This document shows, piece after piece, positions 17,302-27,287 of a stretch of 64,000 nt of DNA; positions within the stretch are counted from its first letter, which is position 1, and each line of letters starts with the position of its first letter. The stretch lies in the NCBI RefSeq assembly GCF_014635245.1, contig NZ_BMCP01000002.1:1054001-1118000 (forward strand), in the 5' to 3' direction. The notes under the pieces were generated by a model. The model did not search any database and was not told the DNA's origin. It was given only the letters and a program-made list of their open reading frames with translations. The stretch comes from Agaricicola taiwanensis (lineage in GTDB: Bacteria > Pseudomonadota > Alphaproteobacteria > Rhizobiales > Methylopilaceae). The translations under genes were made by a program, and so were the position numbers.

Positions 17302-17901
17302 ATGTCCCGTACAGGTAACAAGATTGCTGTATTTATTGATGGAGCAAATCTTTACTCAACAACGAAGACGCTCGGCTTCGATATCGACTTCAAGAAGCTG
17401 CTCACCGAGATCGGCAATTACGGCTATCTGGTGCGTGCGTACTATTACACCGCCTTCATTGAAGATCAGGAATTCACTTCTATACGTCCGTTGATCGACT
17501 GGCTGGACTATAACGGCTATACCGTCGTCTCGAAACCGACCAAGGAATATGTGGACGGCAGCGGCCGCCGCAAATTCAAGGGCAACATGGATGTGGAACT
17601 CACAATCGATGCCCTGGAGATCGCCTCCAAGGTCGACCAGATTTATCTTTTTTCCGGTGACGGCGACTTCCGCCCTCTGGTGGAAGCCTTGCAGCGCCAG
17701 GGCTGCCGCGTGACCGTTGCCTCGAGCGTGACGACACAGCCGCCCATGATCTCGGATGACCTGCGCCGCCAGGCTGATGAATTTCTGGATCTTGCCACCA
17801 TGGCCCAGAAGATCGGCCGGCCTTCCAGCGACCGGCCGGAGCGCGTGGAGCGTCCGGTGCGCGGCGCGCGCGGCATCGGCATGGCCGAAGACTACAGCTG
17901 A
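17302..17901 (+). CDS. NYN-domain (LabA/DUF88) PIN-like protein
   Basis: 199 residues. A PIN-like NYN nuclease domain fills residues 1-165: the first acidic motif AVFIDGANLY (about 8-17), a central NMDVELTIDAL and the third motif LFSGDGDFRPLVEAL supply the Asp residues that bind metal in active members, followed by the C-terminal SDDLRRQADEFLDL. LabA/DUF88 proteins are thought to be ribonucleases acting in RNA metabolism; substrate unknown. The tail (about 170-199) is Arg/Glu/Pro rich and may bind nucleic acid. A good AAGGA site precedes the ATG. A uracil-DNA glycosylase gene follows after 14 bases. Confidence 0.87.
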   Translation: MSRTGNKIAVFIDGANLYSTTKTLGFDIDFKKLLTEIGNYGYLVRAYYYTAFIEDQEFTSIRPLIDWLDYNGYTVVSKPTKEYVDGSGRRKFKGNMDVELTIDALEIASKVDQIYLFSGDGDFRPLVEALQRQGCRVTVASSVTTQPPMISDDLRRQADEFLDLATMAQKIGRPSSDRPERVERPVRGARGIGMAEDYS

Positions 17902-17915
17902 GCCGTCTGTTTATT

Positions 17916-18554
17916 GTGATCCCCGTACCATCGCATGATTGCCCGCTGTGCCCCCGGCTGGTTGCCTTTCGCCAGGATTGGCGCGCCCGCGCACCGGATT
18001 GGCACAACGCTCCGGTCAGGTCCTTTGGCCCTGAGAACGCGCGCCTCCTGATCGTAGGGCTTGCGCCCGGCCTGCAAGGGGCCAATCGCACCGGCCGACC
18101 CTTCACCGGCGATTGGGCCGGGGACCTGCTCTATGCCACCTTGCTGAAGTTCGGCTTCGCCCAAGGCGTCTATGACGAACGCCCCGACGATGGGCTGGAA
18201 CTGGTGGATGCCCGGATCACCAATGCGGTGCGTTGCGTGCCGCCGCAGAACAAACCGGTGGGAGCGGAGATTTCCACCTGTCGGCAGTTCCTGATCGGCG
18301 AGCTTCAGGGACTGGAACATATCCAGGCGATTGTCGCTCTTGGTCGTATCGCCCATGAGAGCGTGGTAACCGCCCTCGGCCAGCGCCGCGTGGCACTCAC
18401 CTTCGGCCACGGCGCACAGCATGACATCGGCAGCATGCGGCTTTTCGACAGCTATCACTGCTCCCGTTACAACACGAACACAGGGCGGCTGACGACGGAG
18501 ATGTTCGAGGCGGTTTTTGCCGCCGTCCGGCAGTATCTGGACGCCCTCCGCTAA
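17916..18554 (+). CDS. Family 5 uracil-DNA glycosylase (UDGb-type)
   Basis: 212 residues, GTG start at 17916 just after the NYN gene. It removes uracil (and in UDGb relatives other deaminated bases) from DNA. The [4Fe-4S] cysteines are visible: CPLC near the N-terminus and two more in NAVRCVPPQNK and STCRQF. The active-site motif GLAPGLQGANRTGRPFTGD follows the family 5 pattern (GANRTGR) rather than the family 4 pattern, and the C-terminal motif DSYHCSRYNTNTGRLT is the family's DNA-intercalating segment. Likely an iron-sulfur base-excision repair enzyme in the cytoplasm, co-transcribed with the NYN protein. Confidence 0.88.
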   Translation: MIPVPSHDCPLCPRLVAFRQDWRARAPDWHNAPVRSFGPENARLLIVGLAPGLQGANRTGRPFTGDWAGDLLYATLLKFGFAQGVYDERPDDGLELVDARITNAVRCVPPQNKPVGAEISTCRQFLIGELQGLEHIQAIVALGRIAHESVVTALGQRRVALTFGHGAQHDIGSMRLFDSYHCSRYNTNTGRLTTEMFEAVFAAVRQYLDALR

Positions 18555-18622
18555 TCATCCTCTCCGGTTTTCGTCCCGGGGGATATTTACGCCGCCGCAG
18601 AACAGGTTCTAGAAGTCGCGGC

Positions 18623-20476
18623 ATGATCCATATCAATGACCTCACGATCCGCGTTGCCGGACGCGACCTTCTGAAGAACGCCACCGCCGCCATCCCCGAA
18701 GGCGCGCGCGTCGGCATGGTCGGTCGCAACGGAACGGGCAAGACGACGCTGTTCAAGGCGATCGCCGGAGACATCGCGCCTGACGATGGCAGCATCAACA
18801 TACCCAAGGGCCGGCGGCTGGGACGAGTTGCCCAGGAGGCACCATCGGGGCCGGAAAGCCTGATCGAGACCGTGCTGAAGGCCGATATCGAGCGGGCGGC
18901 CTTGCTGGCCGAGGCCGATGTGGCCACCGATCCGCACAGGATCGCCGAGATTCAAACCCGCCTCATCGACATCGACGCCCATTCGGCCCCGGCGCGCGCC
19001 GCGCGGATTCTTGCCGGCCTCGGCTTCGATGCGGAGGCGCAGCAGCGGCCCTGTTCATCCTTCTCCGGCGGCTGGCGCATGCGCGTTGCGCTGGCGGCGG
19101 TGCTTTTTTCCGAACCCGATCTTCTGCTGCTGGACGAGCCGACCAACCACCTGGATCTGGAAGGGACGCTCTGGCTCCAGGATTACCTCGCCAGATATCC
19201 ACGCACCGTGATCATCATCAGCCACGACCGTGACCTTCTGGACGTGGCGGTGGATCACATCCTGAACCTCACCGACCAGCGGCTTGTGCTTTATCGAGGC
19301 AATTATTCGTCCTTCGACAAGCAGCGCCAGGAAAAGCTCCTGCTCGACCAGAAGCTGAAGAAGAAGCAGGAAGACGAACGCGCGCACCTGGAGGCCTTCA
19401 TCGCCCGCTTCAAGGCCAAGGCATCCAAGGCGAAACAAGCCCAATCACGCGTCAAGCGGCTGGAAAAGATGGAGATCATCTCGCTTGCCGCCGATCCCGA
19501 CGCTCGCCCGTTCCATCTGCCTGGCCCCGATCGGCCCCTTGCTCCTCCCATGATCGCCTTCGACCAGGTGAACGCCGGCTACGGCGATCACGTCGTGCTG
19601 CGAAAGCTCAACATGACGCTCGGCCCCGAGGATCGCGTCGGCCTTCTCGGGTCAAACGGCAATGGCAAGTCGACGCTCGCCAAGCTTTTGGCTGGTTCGC
19701 TGGCGCCACTCACCGGCGACATCCGCCGCTCGAGCAAGATGGTGGCCGGCTATTTCGCCCAGCACACGATGGACTCCCTCGTTCCCGAACAGAGCCCGTA
19801 TGATCACGTCCGCGCGCTCATGCCCGGTGCAACCGAGGCGCAGGTGCGGGCGCGAGTTGGGCGCATTGGTTTTTCCGGCGAGCGCGCCATGATCCCGGTC
19901 TCCTCGCTTTCGGGAGGCGAAAAGGCGCGAGTGGCGCTGGGACTGGCGGCCTTTGACAAATCACACCTCCTGATCCTGGACGAACCGACCAACCACCTCG
20001 ACATCGACAGCCGTGACCGGTTGGTGGAGGCGGTCAACGCCTTCTCGGGCGCGGTTGTCCTCATCAGCCACGATCGGCACCTCATCGAGGCCTGCGTCGA
20101 CCAGTTCTGGCTGGTGGCCGAGGGCGGGGTCACTCCCTTTGATGGCGACCTTGATGATTATCGCCGCCTGATCATGGCGCGCGAGGATGGTGGGCCGGCC
20201 AAGAAAAACCATCAGCAGCCCGAGCCTGCCCAATCCGGTGTCAGCGACGAACCGGCGGGGGGTGCCGCCTTGCGCAAGCGGGTCTCCGACCTTGAGGCAA
20301 AGATCGCCAAGCTGGAGCGCGACATCGCGAAGTTCGAGGCAGATCTTGCAGCTGCGGAAGACTGGAAGCGCGCCGGCCTTCTGAAGAAGCGCGACGACGC
20401 GGCGGCTCAACTGGCGCGGATCGAAGAGGAATGGCTGGAGGCGAACGCCGCCTATGAGGCGCAGACCGTGGATTAA
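18623..20476 (+). CDS. ABC-F family ATP-binding protein
   Basis: 617 residues, two ABC domains without membrane segments. Domain 1: Walker A GRNGTGKTT, signature SSFSGGWRMR, Walker B LLLLDEPTNHLD. Domain 2: Walker A GSNGNGKSTL, signature SSLSGGEKARVAL, Walker B LLILDEPTNHLD. Between them lies the charged P-site interaction linker (about 235-300, rich in Lys/Gln/Glu), and the C-terminus (about 545-617) is a coiled coil. ABC-F proteins bind the ribosomal E site; YheS/Uup-type housekeeping members rescue or tune translation. No feature marks it as an antibiotic-resistance type. It ends six bases from the convergent holC. Confidence 0.92.
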   Translation: MIHINDLTIRVAGRDLLKNATAAIPEGARVGMVGRNGTGKTTLFKAIAGDIAPDDGSINIPKGRRLGRVAQEAPSGPESLIETVLKADIERAALLAEADVATDPHRIAEIQTRLIDIDAHSAPARAARILAGLGFDAEAQQRPCSSFSGGWRMRVALAAVLFSEPDLLLLDEPTNHLDLEGTLWLQDYLARYPRTVIIISHDRDLLDVAVDHILNLTDQRLVLYRGNYSSFDKQRQEKLLLDQKLKKKQEDERAHLEAFIARFKAKASKAKQAQSRVKRLEKMEIISLAADPDARPFHLPGPDRPLAPPMIAFDQVNAGYGDHVVLRKLNMTLGPEDRVGLLGSNGNGKSTLAKLLAGSLAPLTGDIRRSSKMVAGYFAQHTMDSLVPEQSPYDHVRALMPGATEAQVRARVGRIGFSGERAMIPVSSLSGGEKARVALGLAAFDKSHLLILDEPTNHLDIDSRDRLVEAVNAFSGAVVLISHDRHLIEACVDQFWLVAEGGVTPFDGDLDDYRRLIMAREDGGPAKKNHQQPEPAQSGVSDEPAGGAALRKRVSDLEAKIAKLERDIAKFEADLAAAEDWKRAGLLKKRDDAAAQLARIEEEWLEANAAYEAQTVD

Positions 20477-20482
20477 GCCGCC

Positions 20483-20932
20483 TCAGGCCTTCTTCTGCCA
20501 GCGGCCCTCGTCGTCCTGCTGCCAATAGGCAAGGCTGTGGCCGGCCTCCTTCAGGATCTTCCATTGGGCGCGTGCGGTGGCCAGCGCCTCATCGTCGGCA
20601 CCGTCGAAGAGAATGAGAACCCGCTCATAGCCGTCGACCGCCTCGGGATGCGCCCCCTCGACGAGGGCGCGCACGGCCGCCCCGTTGGGGTTTTCCGCGC
20701 CCGTCGTCAAAAAGATCGGCTGGTCGGTCGGGTCGCCATCACGGGCGGTGCCGTGAGGCAGGAAGGAATCATCCCGATAGGTCCAGAGCACATCGTCCAG
20801 CGCGGCGATCCGCTCATCCGTTGCCGCCTGCACCACTACCCGCCAGCCGCGTTCCAGGCATTTGGACAAAAGCAGAGGCAGTGCGCGCTCCAGCGGCTGC
20901 CTCTGCAGATGGTAGAAGAAGACCTCGGTCAT
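20483..20932 (-). CDS. holC: DNA polymerase III chi subunit
   Basis: 149 residues. Chi links the clamp loader to single-strand binding protein during replication. The N-terminus (MTEVFFYHLQRQPLERALP), the core RVVVQAATDERIAALDDVLWTYRDDSFLPHG, then QPIFLTT and the C-terminal YERVLILFDGADDEALATARAQWK are the expected chi pattern. It starts 18 bases after pepA on the same strand, a frequent pairing in proteobacteria, so the two are probably co-transcribed. Confidence 0.92.
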   Translation of the reverse strand: MTEVFFYHLQRQPLERALPLLLSKCLERGWRVVVQAATDERIAALDDVLWTYRDDSFLPHGTARDGDPTDQPIFLTTGAENPNGAAVRALVEGAHPEAVDGYERVLILFDGADDEALATARAQWKILKEAGHSLAYWQQDDEGRWQKKA

Positions 20933-20950
20933 GCCGACCGGTGCTCCATT

Positions 20951-22438
20951 TCATTCCTCGGCATAGTCGGCGACGAAGCGATCAAGTAGCCGTACACCCC
21001 AACCTGAACCCCAACTGCGATTGGTGTCCGTCTGCGGCGCCGACATGCCGGTGCCGGCGATATCAAGATGGGCCCAGGGCACGCCGTTGACGAAACGCTG
21101 CAGGAACTGCGCCGCGGTGATGGAGCCCGCATGACGTCCGCCGGTATTCTTCATGTCGGCGAACTTGGAATCGATCATCTTGTCGTATCCAGGCGACAGG
21201 GGCATCCGCCAGACCTTGTCTCCGGTGGCGAGACCGGCCGCCGTCAGCTTTCCCGCAAGCTCGTCATTGTTGGAGAACATGCCCGCGTGCTCCTGGCCGA
21301 GCGCCACCAGCACCGCCCCCGTCAAGGTCGCCAGATTGACCATCAGTGCAGGTTCGAACCTGTCCTGCGCATACCAGAGCACATCGGCCAGAACGAGACG
21401 CCCCTCGGCATCGGTATTGATGATCTCAATGGTCTGGCCGGACAGGGATGTCACGATGTCGCCCGGCCGCTGCGCATTGCCATCAGGCATGTTCTCCACG
21501 AGGCCGATGATGCCGATGGCATTGACCTTGGCCTTGCGCGCCGCGAGCGTATGCATGAGCCCGACGACGCAGGCCGCTCCCGCCATATCGCCCTTCATGT
21601 CTTCCATATTGGCGGCCGGCTTGATCGAGATGCCGCCCGTATCGAAGGTCACGCCCTTGCCAACAAAGACGACCGGCTTCACCTTCGGGCTCTTGGCTCC
21701 CTTCCAGTGCATCACGGCAACGCGGCTGCGGTTGCTGGACCCCTGCCCCACGGCAAGAAGCGCGCGCATGCCGATTTTAGTCAGCCGCGCTTCATCGAGG
21801 ATCTCCACCTCCACGCCCAGGCTGGAGAGTTCGGTGGCGCGCTGCGCAAATTCAGCCGGGTTGAGGATGTTGGGCGGCTCGTTGACCAGTTCGCGCGCGA
21901 GATCGACGCCATCAGCCGCCGCCTCCCGCAGCTTCCACGCCTTGCGGGCGGCCGCGTCGTCGGCGACGGCGAACGTCACCTTGCGCGCAACCACCTCGTC
22001 GTCATCCTTCTTGCGGCCCTTGTACTTGGTAAAGCTGTAGGCTCTGAGACGCGCACCCAGGGCGATGTCGGCGCTGATGTCAGCGCTGGCAGGTCCAGAG
22101 GGGAGATCGAGCAGAATGGTGACATTGGGGGCGCTCGCCGGCAGCTTGCCAAAAATATAGCCGCCGATCTTCACCCAATCGACCGGTTCCTCGGCTGCAC
22201 CGATGCCCACGACCATAACGCGATCCGGCCCCGCATCTTCCAGACGCAGCAGGTCGAGAACACTCGAACTCTTGCCGGTGAAACGGTCGACTTTGGTAGC
22301 ACGTGAAATTCCTCCGATCCGCTCGACGAACATCGCGGCCGTGCCCGTGAAGGCAAGGGTATTGTCAGTGAGGAGGACGACGACACCGGCGTCAGGGATG
22401 GATGGCTTGGCAAAGGTGATTTTCAATGTGGACGCCAT
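20951..22438 (-). CDS. pepA: Leucyl aminopeptidase (cytosol aminopeptidase, M17)
   Basis: 495 residues. Two-metal aminopeptidase that trims N-terminal residues from peptides in the cytoplasm; in E. coli it also binds DNA. The C-terminal catalytic domain shows the metal and active-site segments [26 protein letters not shown] and the signature [12 protein letters not shown]; the N-terminal domain (1-175) is the variable macro-like region. ATG at 22438, divergent from the lpt operon across about 115 bases. Confidence 0.96.
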   Translation of the reverse strand: MASTLKITFAKPSIPDAGVVVLLTDNTLAFTGTAAMFVERIGGISRATKVDRFTGKSSSVLDLLRLEDAGPDRVMVVGIGAAEEPVDWVKIGGYIFGKLPASAPNVTILLDLPSGPASADISADIALGARLRAYSFTKYKGRKKDDDEVVARKVTFAVADDAAARKAWKLREAAADGVDLARELVNEPPNILNPAEFAQRATELSSLGVEVEILDEARLTKIGMRALLAVGQGSSNRSRVAVMHWKGAKSPKVKPVVFVGKGVTFDTGGISIKPAANMEDMKGDMAGAACVVGLMHTLAARKAKVNAIGIIGLVENMPDGNAQRPGDIVTSLSGQTIEIINTDAEGRLVLADVLWYAQDRFEPALMVNLATLTGAVLVALGQEHAGMFSNNDELAGKLTAAGLATGDKVWRMPLSPGYDKMIDSKFADMKNTGGRHAGSITAAQFLQRFVNGVPWAHLDIAGTGMSAPQTDTNRSWGSGWGVRLLDRFVADYAEE

Positions 22439-22554
22439 ATCGGCTATATGCTCCTGCAGAATATCGCAAACACGACTCTTTTGTTCGCTTTAGAGCACGA
22501 TGGCGAACGCGGCGAAAGCCCAAGTCACCGTGCCTGATGGATGTCCGCCCGCCC

Positions 22555-23694
22555 ATGATCCCTGTTCTCGACCGCTATCTTTTCCGCCAGGCCACCCTCG
22601 CCTTTCTCGGGAGCCTGCTGGTGCTGACCGGCGTCGTCTGGATCACCCAGGCACTGCGCGAGTTCGATGTCGTGACGGCGCAGGGCCAGACGCTCTGGAC
22701 TTTCTTCCTCGTCACCGGCCTCGCCCTCCCCTCCCTGGCGCTCGTGGTCGCGCCCGTCGCTCTTTTTGGTGCGATCATCTTCGTTCTCAACCGGCTCAAC
22801 GCCGATTCCGAACTTCCGATCATGTCCAGCGCCGGGGTGACGCCCTGGCGCCTCATGCGCCCGTTGCTCGTGCTCGCAGTCATGGTCGCTGTTCTGGTCG
22901 GCACCTTGAGCACGAGCGCTATTCCGGCGAGCCTTCGTCAACTTCGCGACATCATCACCCAGATACGCGCCGATGTGGTCGTCAATATCCTGCGGGAGGG
23001 CTCCTTCACCTCCATGGGCGACGGGCTGACCGTGCATATCCGGCAGCGCACGCAGAACAACACACTGCTAGGGATTTTCGTCGAGGACAAACGCGATCCC
23101 AATCAGATCATCACCTATGTGGCCGAGCGGGGCCGTGTTCTCGAGAATGATGCCGGCACCTTCCTGGTCCTTGAGCAAGGTTCGCTTCAGCGCAAGGAGG
23201 CCCAGTCGCTCGATATACCGATGGTCGTCTTCGAGCGTTACGCGTTCGATCTGTCTCCGCTGGCCGACGACGGCGATTCGGTCATCACCTATAAACCACG
23301 TGAGCGTTATACAGCTGAGCTGCTCATGCCCGACCCTAGTGATGAACTATACAAAGCGGTGCCGGGTCGTTTTCGGTCGGAACTGCATGAGCGACTGGCA
23401 TCTCCGCTTTATCCAGTGGCGTTCATGTTCATTGCGTTTGCCATACTGGGGCGAGCCCGGACCACGCGCCAGAGCCGCGCGACCTCGGTGCTGGCTGCCA
23501 TCACCATCGCCTTTGTCGTCCGCCTGATCGGCTATGGCGCAACGAGCCTTGCCGGCTCCAGCGCCGCTGCCGTGCCACTGGTTTACCTCGTTCCCATTGC
23601 AGCCGTGGTCGGAAGCATCTTCGTGATCCTGGGCGGACCCCGCCGTCTCCGCCTCAGCTGGCGGAGCCGCCGCGCGCAGGAAGGTTACGCGTGA
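22555..23694 (+). CDS. lptF: LPS export ABC transporter permease LptF
   Basis: 379 residues from the ATG at 22555, which gives the usual N-terminus (IPVLDRYLFRQ); an ATG at 22537 in the same frame is also possible. LptF pairs with LptG in the LptB2FG transporter that extracts lipopolysaccharide from the inner membrane. Three N-terminal helices (about 10-120), a periplasmic beta-jellyroll region (about 130-265) and three C-terminal helices. First gene of a coupled operon: lptG overlaps its stop by four bases. Confidence 0.94.
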   Translation: MIPVLDRYLFRQATLAFLGSLLVLTGVVWITQALREFDVVTAQGQTLWTFFLVTGLALPSLALVVAPVALFGAIIFVLNRLNADSELPIMSSAGVTPWRLMRPLLVLAVMVAVLVGTLSTSAIPASLRQLRDIITQIRADVVVNILREGSFTSMGDGLTVHIRQRTQNNTLLGIFVEDKRDPNQIITYVAERGRVLENDAGTFLVLEQGSLQRKEAQSLDIPMVVFERYAFDLSPLADDGDSVITYKPRERYTAELLMPDPSDELYKAVPGRFRSELHERLASPLYPVAFMFIAFAILGRARTTRQSRATSVLAAITIAFVVRLIGYGATSLAGSSAAAVPLVYLVPIAAVVGSIFVILGGPRRLRLSWRSRRAQEGYA

Positions 23695-24785
23695 ACCGGC
23701 TCGGCCTCACCTTCGGGTTCTATGTCGCGCGTGTGACCTTGATGGCGCTTGTCGCCTTCTTCGCCGGCATGCTTGTCCTGATTTTCGTGATCGATTTTGT
23801 GGAGATGCTGCGCCAGGCTCGCGACGTCGAGGACGTATCGGTCTTGCCGCTCATGGTGCTTTCCCTGGAGCGGACCCCCTCCATTGCCGAGCGGGCCATG
23901 CCCTTCGCCGTGCTGTTCGGCGCCATGGCCGCCTTTCTTCAACTGAGCCGCAAACTGGAGCTCGTGGTGGCGCGGGCCAGCGGCATCTCCGCCTGGCAGT
24001 TCCTTGCCCCCGCGGTCATTGTGGCGGCGCTTGTTGGTGTGTCGGCAAGCCTTGCCTACAACCCCTTCGCCGCCTGGCTGAACGAACGTGCCGCCAACCG
24101 CGCCATCCAGGTGCTGGGCGAGGAGAGCGGCGGTCTTTTGCCAAGCGGCGCCCTGTGGCTGAGGCAATCCAGCGTCGACGGCCAATCGATCCTCAATGCC
24201 GCCAGCGCGGCGGACCGCGGCCAGACACTCACGGGCGTAACCATCTATGCGTTCGATCGCGAGGGGCGGTTCCAGGAGCGGATCGAGGCCGCGCGCGCCG
24301 AGTTGGAAATCGGTTACTGGCGCCTCGAGAATGGAAGGGTCTACCGGCCCAGCCGCGAATCGGAACCGTTCGGCACATATGTGTTTGCGACGAATCTGAC
24401 CCATGAGCAGCTCTCCGACAGCTTTACCCAGACCCAGGCCTTGTCCTTCTGGGAACTTCCGGAACTAATCGACGGCGCAGAGCGCGCCGGGTTTTCCCCA
24501 GTGAAGTATGTGCTGCAGTTTCAGACCTTGCTCGCGCGCCCTCTGCTTCTCGCGGTGATGGTGCTGATCGCGGCGACAGTGTCGCTGAGATTGGCGCGAA
24601 TGGGGGGTCTCGCTCGCGCGATTCCGGGTGGCATCGCGGCAGGCTTCGTGCTTTATGTGGTCACCAAGCTGGCCGAGGATCTCGGCAGCGCTGGTTTTGT
24701 GTCTCCCGTGGTCGCAGCATGGACCCCGGCCGTAGTTGGTCTGTTGATGAGCGTAACCGTTTTGCTGCACCAGGAGGATGGATGA
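23691..24785 (+). CDS. lptG: LPS export ABC transporter permease LptG
   Basis: 364 residues, starting at a GTG that overlaps the lptF stop (GTGA). Same plan as LptF: N-terminal helices (about 10-115, with ERTPSIAERAMPFAVLFG), a periplasmic jellyroll domain (about 130-260), and C-terminal helices (about 270-362). Together with LptF and the ATPase LptB (not in the window) it drives LPS to the Lpt bridge. It overlaps lptD by four bases (ATGA), so export and outer-membrane insertion machinery are made from one transcript. Confidence 0.94.
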   Translation: MNRLGLTFGFYVARVTLMALVAFFAGMLVLIFVIDFVEMLRQARDVEDVSVLPLMVLSLERTPSIAERAMPFAVLFGAMAAFLQLSRKLELVVARASGISAWQFLAPAVIVAALVGVSASLAYNPFAAWLNERAANRAIQVLGEESGGLLPSGALWLRQSSVDGQSILNAASAADRGQTLTGVTIYAFDREGRFQERIEAARAELEIGYWRLENGRVYRPSRESEPFGTYVFATNLTHEQLSDSFTQTQALSFWELPELIDGAERAGFSPVKYVLQFQTLLARPLLLAVMVLIAATVSLRLARMGGLARAIPGGIAAGFVLYVVTKLAEDLGSAGFVSPVVAAWTPAVVGLLMSVTVLLHQEDG

Positions 24786-27232
24786 GCCTGCGTGGCCGGT
24801 TGCGCCGGCCTTCCCCCATCACATCGTGGAACATGCTGCAGGCCCGTCGCGGAGCGCCGCTTCTTGCCGCCTTGATGCTTGGTTGTTCGGTTTTCGCAGT
24901 TGATGCGGCTGCACAGGCCCAACAGCCTCCGGCCAATGATCTTGCGTCGAGTCTCACCGCCGGCCGCAACGACGACCCGAACGCGCGCATGCTGGTCGAG
25001 GCCGCCGAGGTCCTCTACGACTACGATAAGGAAACGGTTTCAGCCATCGGCGATGCCGTCATCTATTATGATGGCAGCGTGCTGCAGGCTGACCGCGTGA
25101 TCTACGACCAGAAGAACGGTCGCTTGCGAGCCACCGGTAATGTGCGGCTTCTCGAGCGCGACGGGAATGTCATCCATTCCGAGTCGCTCGATATGTCGGA
25201 CGACTTCGCGCAAGGCTTTGTGCAGTCGCTGCAGGTCGAGACCGCCGCGCGCACCAATTTCGCCGCCACCAGCGCACAGCGCAAAGATGGCCGGATCACG
25301 GTGTTCGAAAATGGCGTTTACAGTGCCTGCGCCACTTGCAAGGACAATCCCGATCGGCCGCCACTCTGGCGGGTGCGGGCTGCCCGCATCATCAGCGATC
25401 AGCAGGAGAAGATGGTCTATTACGAGGACGCCCGCCTCGAATTCTTTGGCGTTCCAATAGCTTACCTGCCGTTCTTCCAGCACCCTGATCCAACGGTGAA
25501 GCGGAAAAGCGGCCTGCTTGTTCCGACCTACATTGCATCGAGCGAACTCGGTTTCGGGGTCCGCGTCCCCTATTTCTGGAACATCGCGCCGAACAAGGAC
25601 CTGACCATCACGCCGACAGTCATGAGCCGTCAGGGCCTCATGCTGGAAGGCGAATGGCGGCACCGGCTGTTGAATGGAGCCTACACCATTCGCGCCGCCG
25701 GCGTTTTCCAGGCGGACAGCGATGCCTTTCCGGCTTCACCTTTCGGAGCCGCCGACGAAGATGCGCGCGGCGCGTTCCAGACGCGCGGTGAATTCGCGAT
25801 CAACCAGCACTGGGAATGGGGCTGGAACATCAATCTCCTGTCCGACAAATGGGTGCTGGACGACTATAATCTCTGGGGATCGGGCTGGAACGAGGCGATC
25901 TCGACCATCTACCTGACCGGTCTAGAGGACCGCAGCTATTTTGATCTGCGCGGTTATTACTTCCTCGGCCTGTCGAGCGATGATCGCCAGAAAGAACTTC
26001 CGGTCGTCTTCCCGCTGGTCGACTACAACCGTGTGTTCGACCAGCCGGTCCTTGGCGGCGAGATGACGTTCAGTGCCAATTTCACCAGCTTGCGCCGGCT
26101 GGAAGGGGATTTTGAGCCGACCTCGCCGGGTAACACGCTCGCGCTCAACTCGACCACCAATTACACCTGCAACAGCTTCACGGTGGACTGCCTGGCGCCG
26201 GGAATTGCCGGCAACTACACCCGTGCCTCGGCAGATCTGCAATGGCGCAAGCAGATCATCGACCGTATCGGCCAGGTGTGGACACCATTCGCCTTTGTCC
26301 GTGGCGACATGATCTGGCGCGACCCGTCGGACACGGTCGGCAACGCCAGCTTCATGTCAACGGACCAGGAATTCTATACGCGCGGCATGGCCGGCGCGGG
26401 TCTTGAGTACCGATTTCCTCTCGTGGCTGCCAATGCGCTGGGAACTCACACCGTTGAGCCGATCGCGCAGTTCATCGCCCGCCCGAACGAACAGCACATC
26501 GGCGAAGCGCCGAACGAGGACGCGCAAAGCCTGTTCTTCGATGACACCACCCTGTTCGCCTGGGACAAATTCTCAGGCTGGGATCGTGTCGAAGGCGGCG
26601 GACGGGCCAACATCGGCCTGCAATACACCTGGCAGATGCCCGCCGGCACCATGATCAACGTGCTGTTCGGCCAGTCCTACCACCTGTTCGGGCTGAACTC
26701 CTTCGCGCGGAGCGATGCGGCAGGAACCGGGCTCGACAGCGGTCTTGAAGGCGATACCTCCGATTATGTCGCCCGCTTCTTCGTCCAGGCGAGCCCGAAC
26801 TTCGCGCTGGCGTCGCGGTTCCGCCTGTCGGAAGACGATTTCAACGCCGAAGCGACCGAGATCGAGGGGCGGTTCAGCCGCGGCCGCCTGACCAGTTCTC
26901 TCATGTACGCGCGCTATGACGAGCGGCCACGCCTCGGCTTCACCGATGTGCGCGAAGGCATCCTGACCAGCAACCGCCTGAATCTCACGGAAAACGTCTA
27001 TCTCCGCGCCGGCGCTCTCTACGACATCGAACGCGACGAATTCAGCAATACCTCCTTCGGCCTCGGCTATCTCGACGAGTGTTTCGATTTAGAAGTGACC
27101 TATGCAACCGACTACAGTCGCGACGGCAATAAGGAGCGGGTTCATCAGATGTTCGTGAAATTGAGCCTGAGGACCTTGGGCGATGCGAATATTTCGACCA
27201 GTATCGATACCGATTCGGATTCCACGTTCTGA
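24782..27232 (+). CDS. lptD: LPS-assembly outer membrane protein LptD
   Basis: 816 residues from the ATG at 24782, coupled to the lptG stop. A signal peptide lies at about residues 22-45 (hydrophobic core after a basic stretch, ending in Ala-rich AVDAAAQA). The N-terminal OstA/LptD jellyroll (about 60-190) receives LPS; two nearby cysteines appear in SACATCKDNPDRPP, and later CNSF...DC. The remaining about 600 residues alternate as a 26-strand barrel ending in a C-terminal strand STF. It forms the outer-membrane LPS translocon with LptE. surA, a chaperone that helps LptD fold, follows directly. Confidence 0.95.
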   Translation: MSLRGRLRRPSPITSWNMLQARRGAPLLAALMLGCSVFAVDAAAQAQQPPANDLASSLTAGRNDDPNARMLVEAAEVLYDYDKETVSAIGDAVIYYDGSVLQADRVIYDQKNGRLRATGNVRLLERDGNVIHSESLDMSDDFAQGFVQSLQVETAARTNFAATSAQRKDGRITVFENGVYSACATCKDNPDRPPLWRVRAARIISDQQEKMVYYEDARLEFFGVPIAYLPFFQHPDPTVKRKSGLLVPTYIASSELGFGVRVPYFWNIAPNKDLTITPTVMSRQGLMLEGEWRHRLLNGAYTIRAAGVFQADSDAFPASPFGAADEDARGAFQTRGEFAINQHWEWGWNINLLSDKWVLDDYNLWGSGWNEAISTIYLTGLEDRSYFDLRGYYFLGLSSDDRQKELPVVFPLVDYNRVFDQPVLGGEMTFSANFTSLRRLEGDFEPTSPGNTLALNSTTNYTCNSFTVDCLAPGIAGNYTRASADLQWRKQIIDRIGQVWTPFAFVRGDMIWRDPSDTVGNASFMSTDQEFYTRGMAGAGLEYRFPLVAANALGTHTVEPIAQFIARPNEQHIGEAPNEDAQSLFFDDTTLFAWDKFSGWDRVEGGGRANIGLQYTWQMPAGTMINVLFGQSYHLFGLNSFARSDAAGTGLDSGLEGDTSDYVARFFVQASPNFALASRFRLSEDDFNAEATEIEGRFSRGRLTSSLMYARYDERPRLGFTDVREGILTSNRLNLTENVYLRAGALYDIERDEFSNTSFGLGYLDECFDLEVTYATDYSRDGNKERVHQMFVKLSLRTLGDANISTSIDTDSDSTF

Positions 27233-27287
27233 GGTTCCGGGGCCTTATGCCCTGCCCCAGCCATATTCACATGATGCTCGTAGCGAC

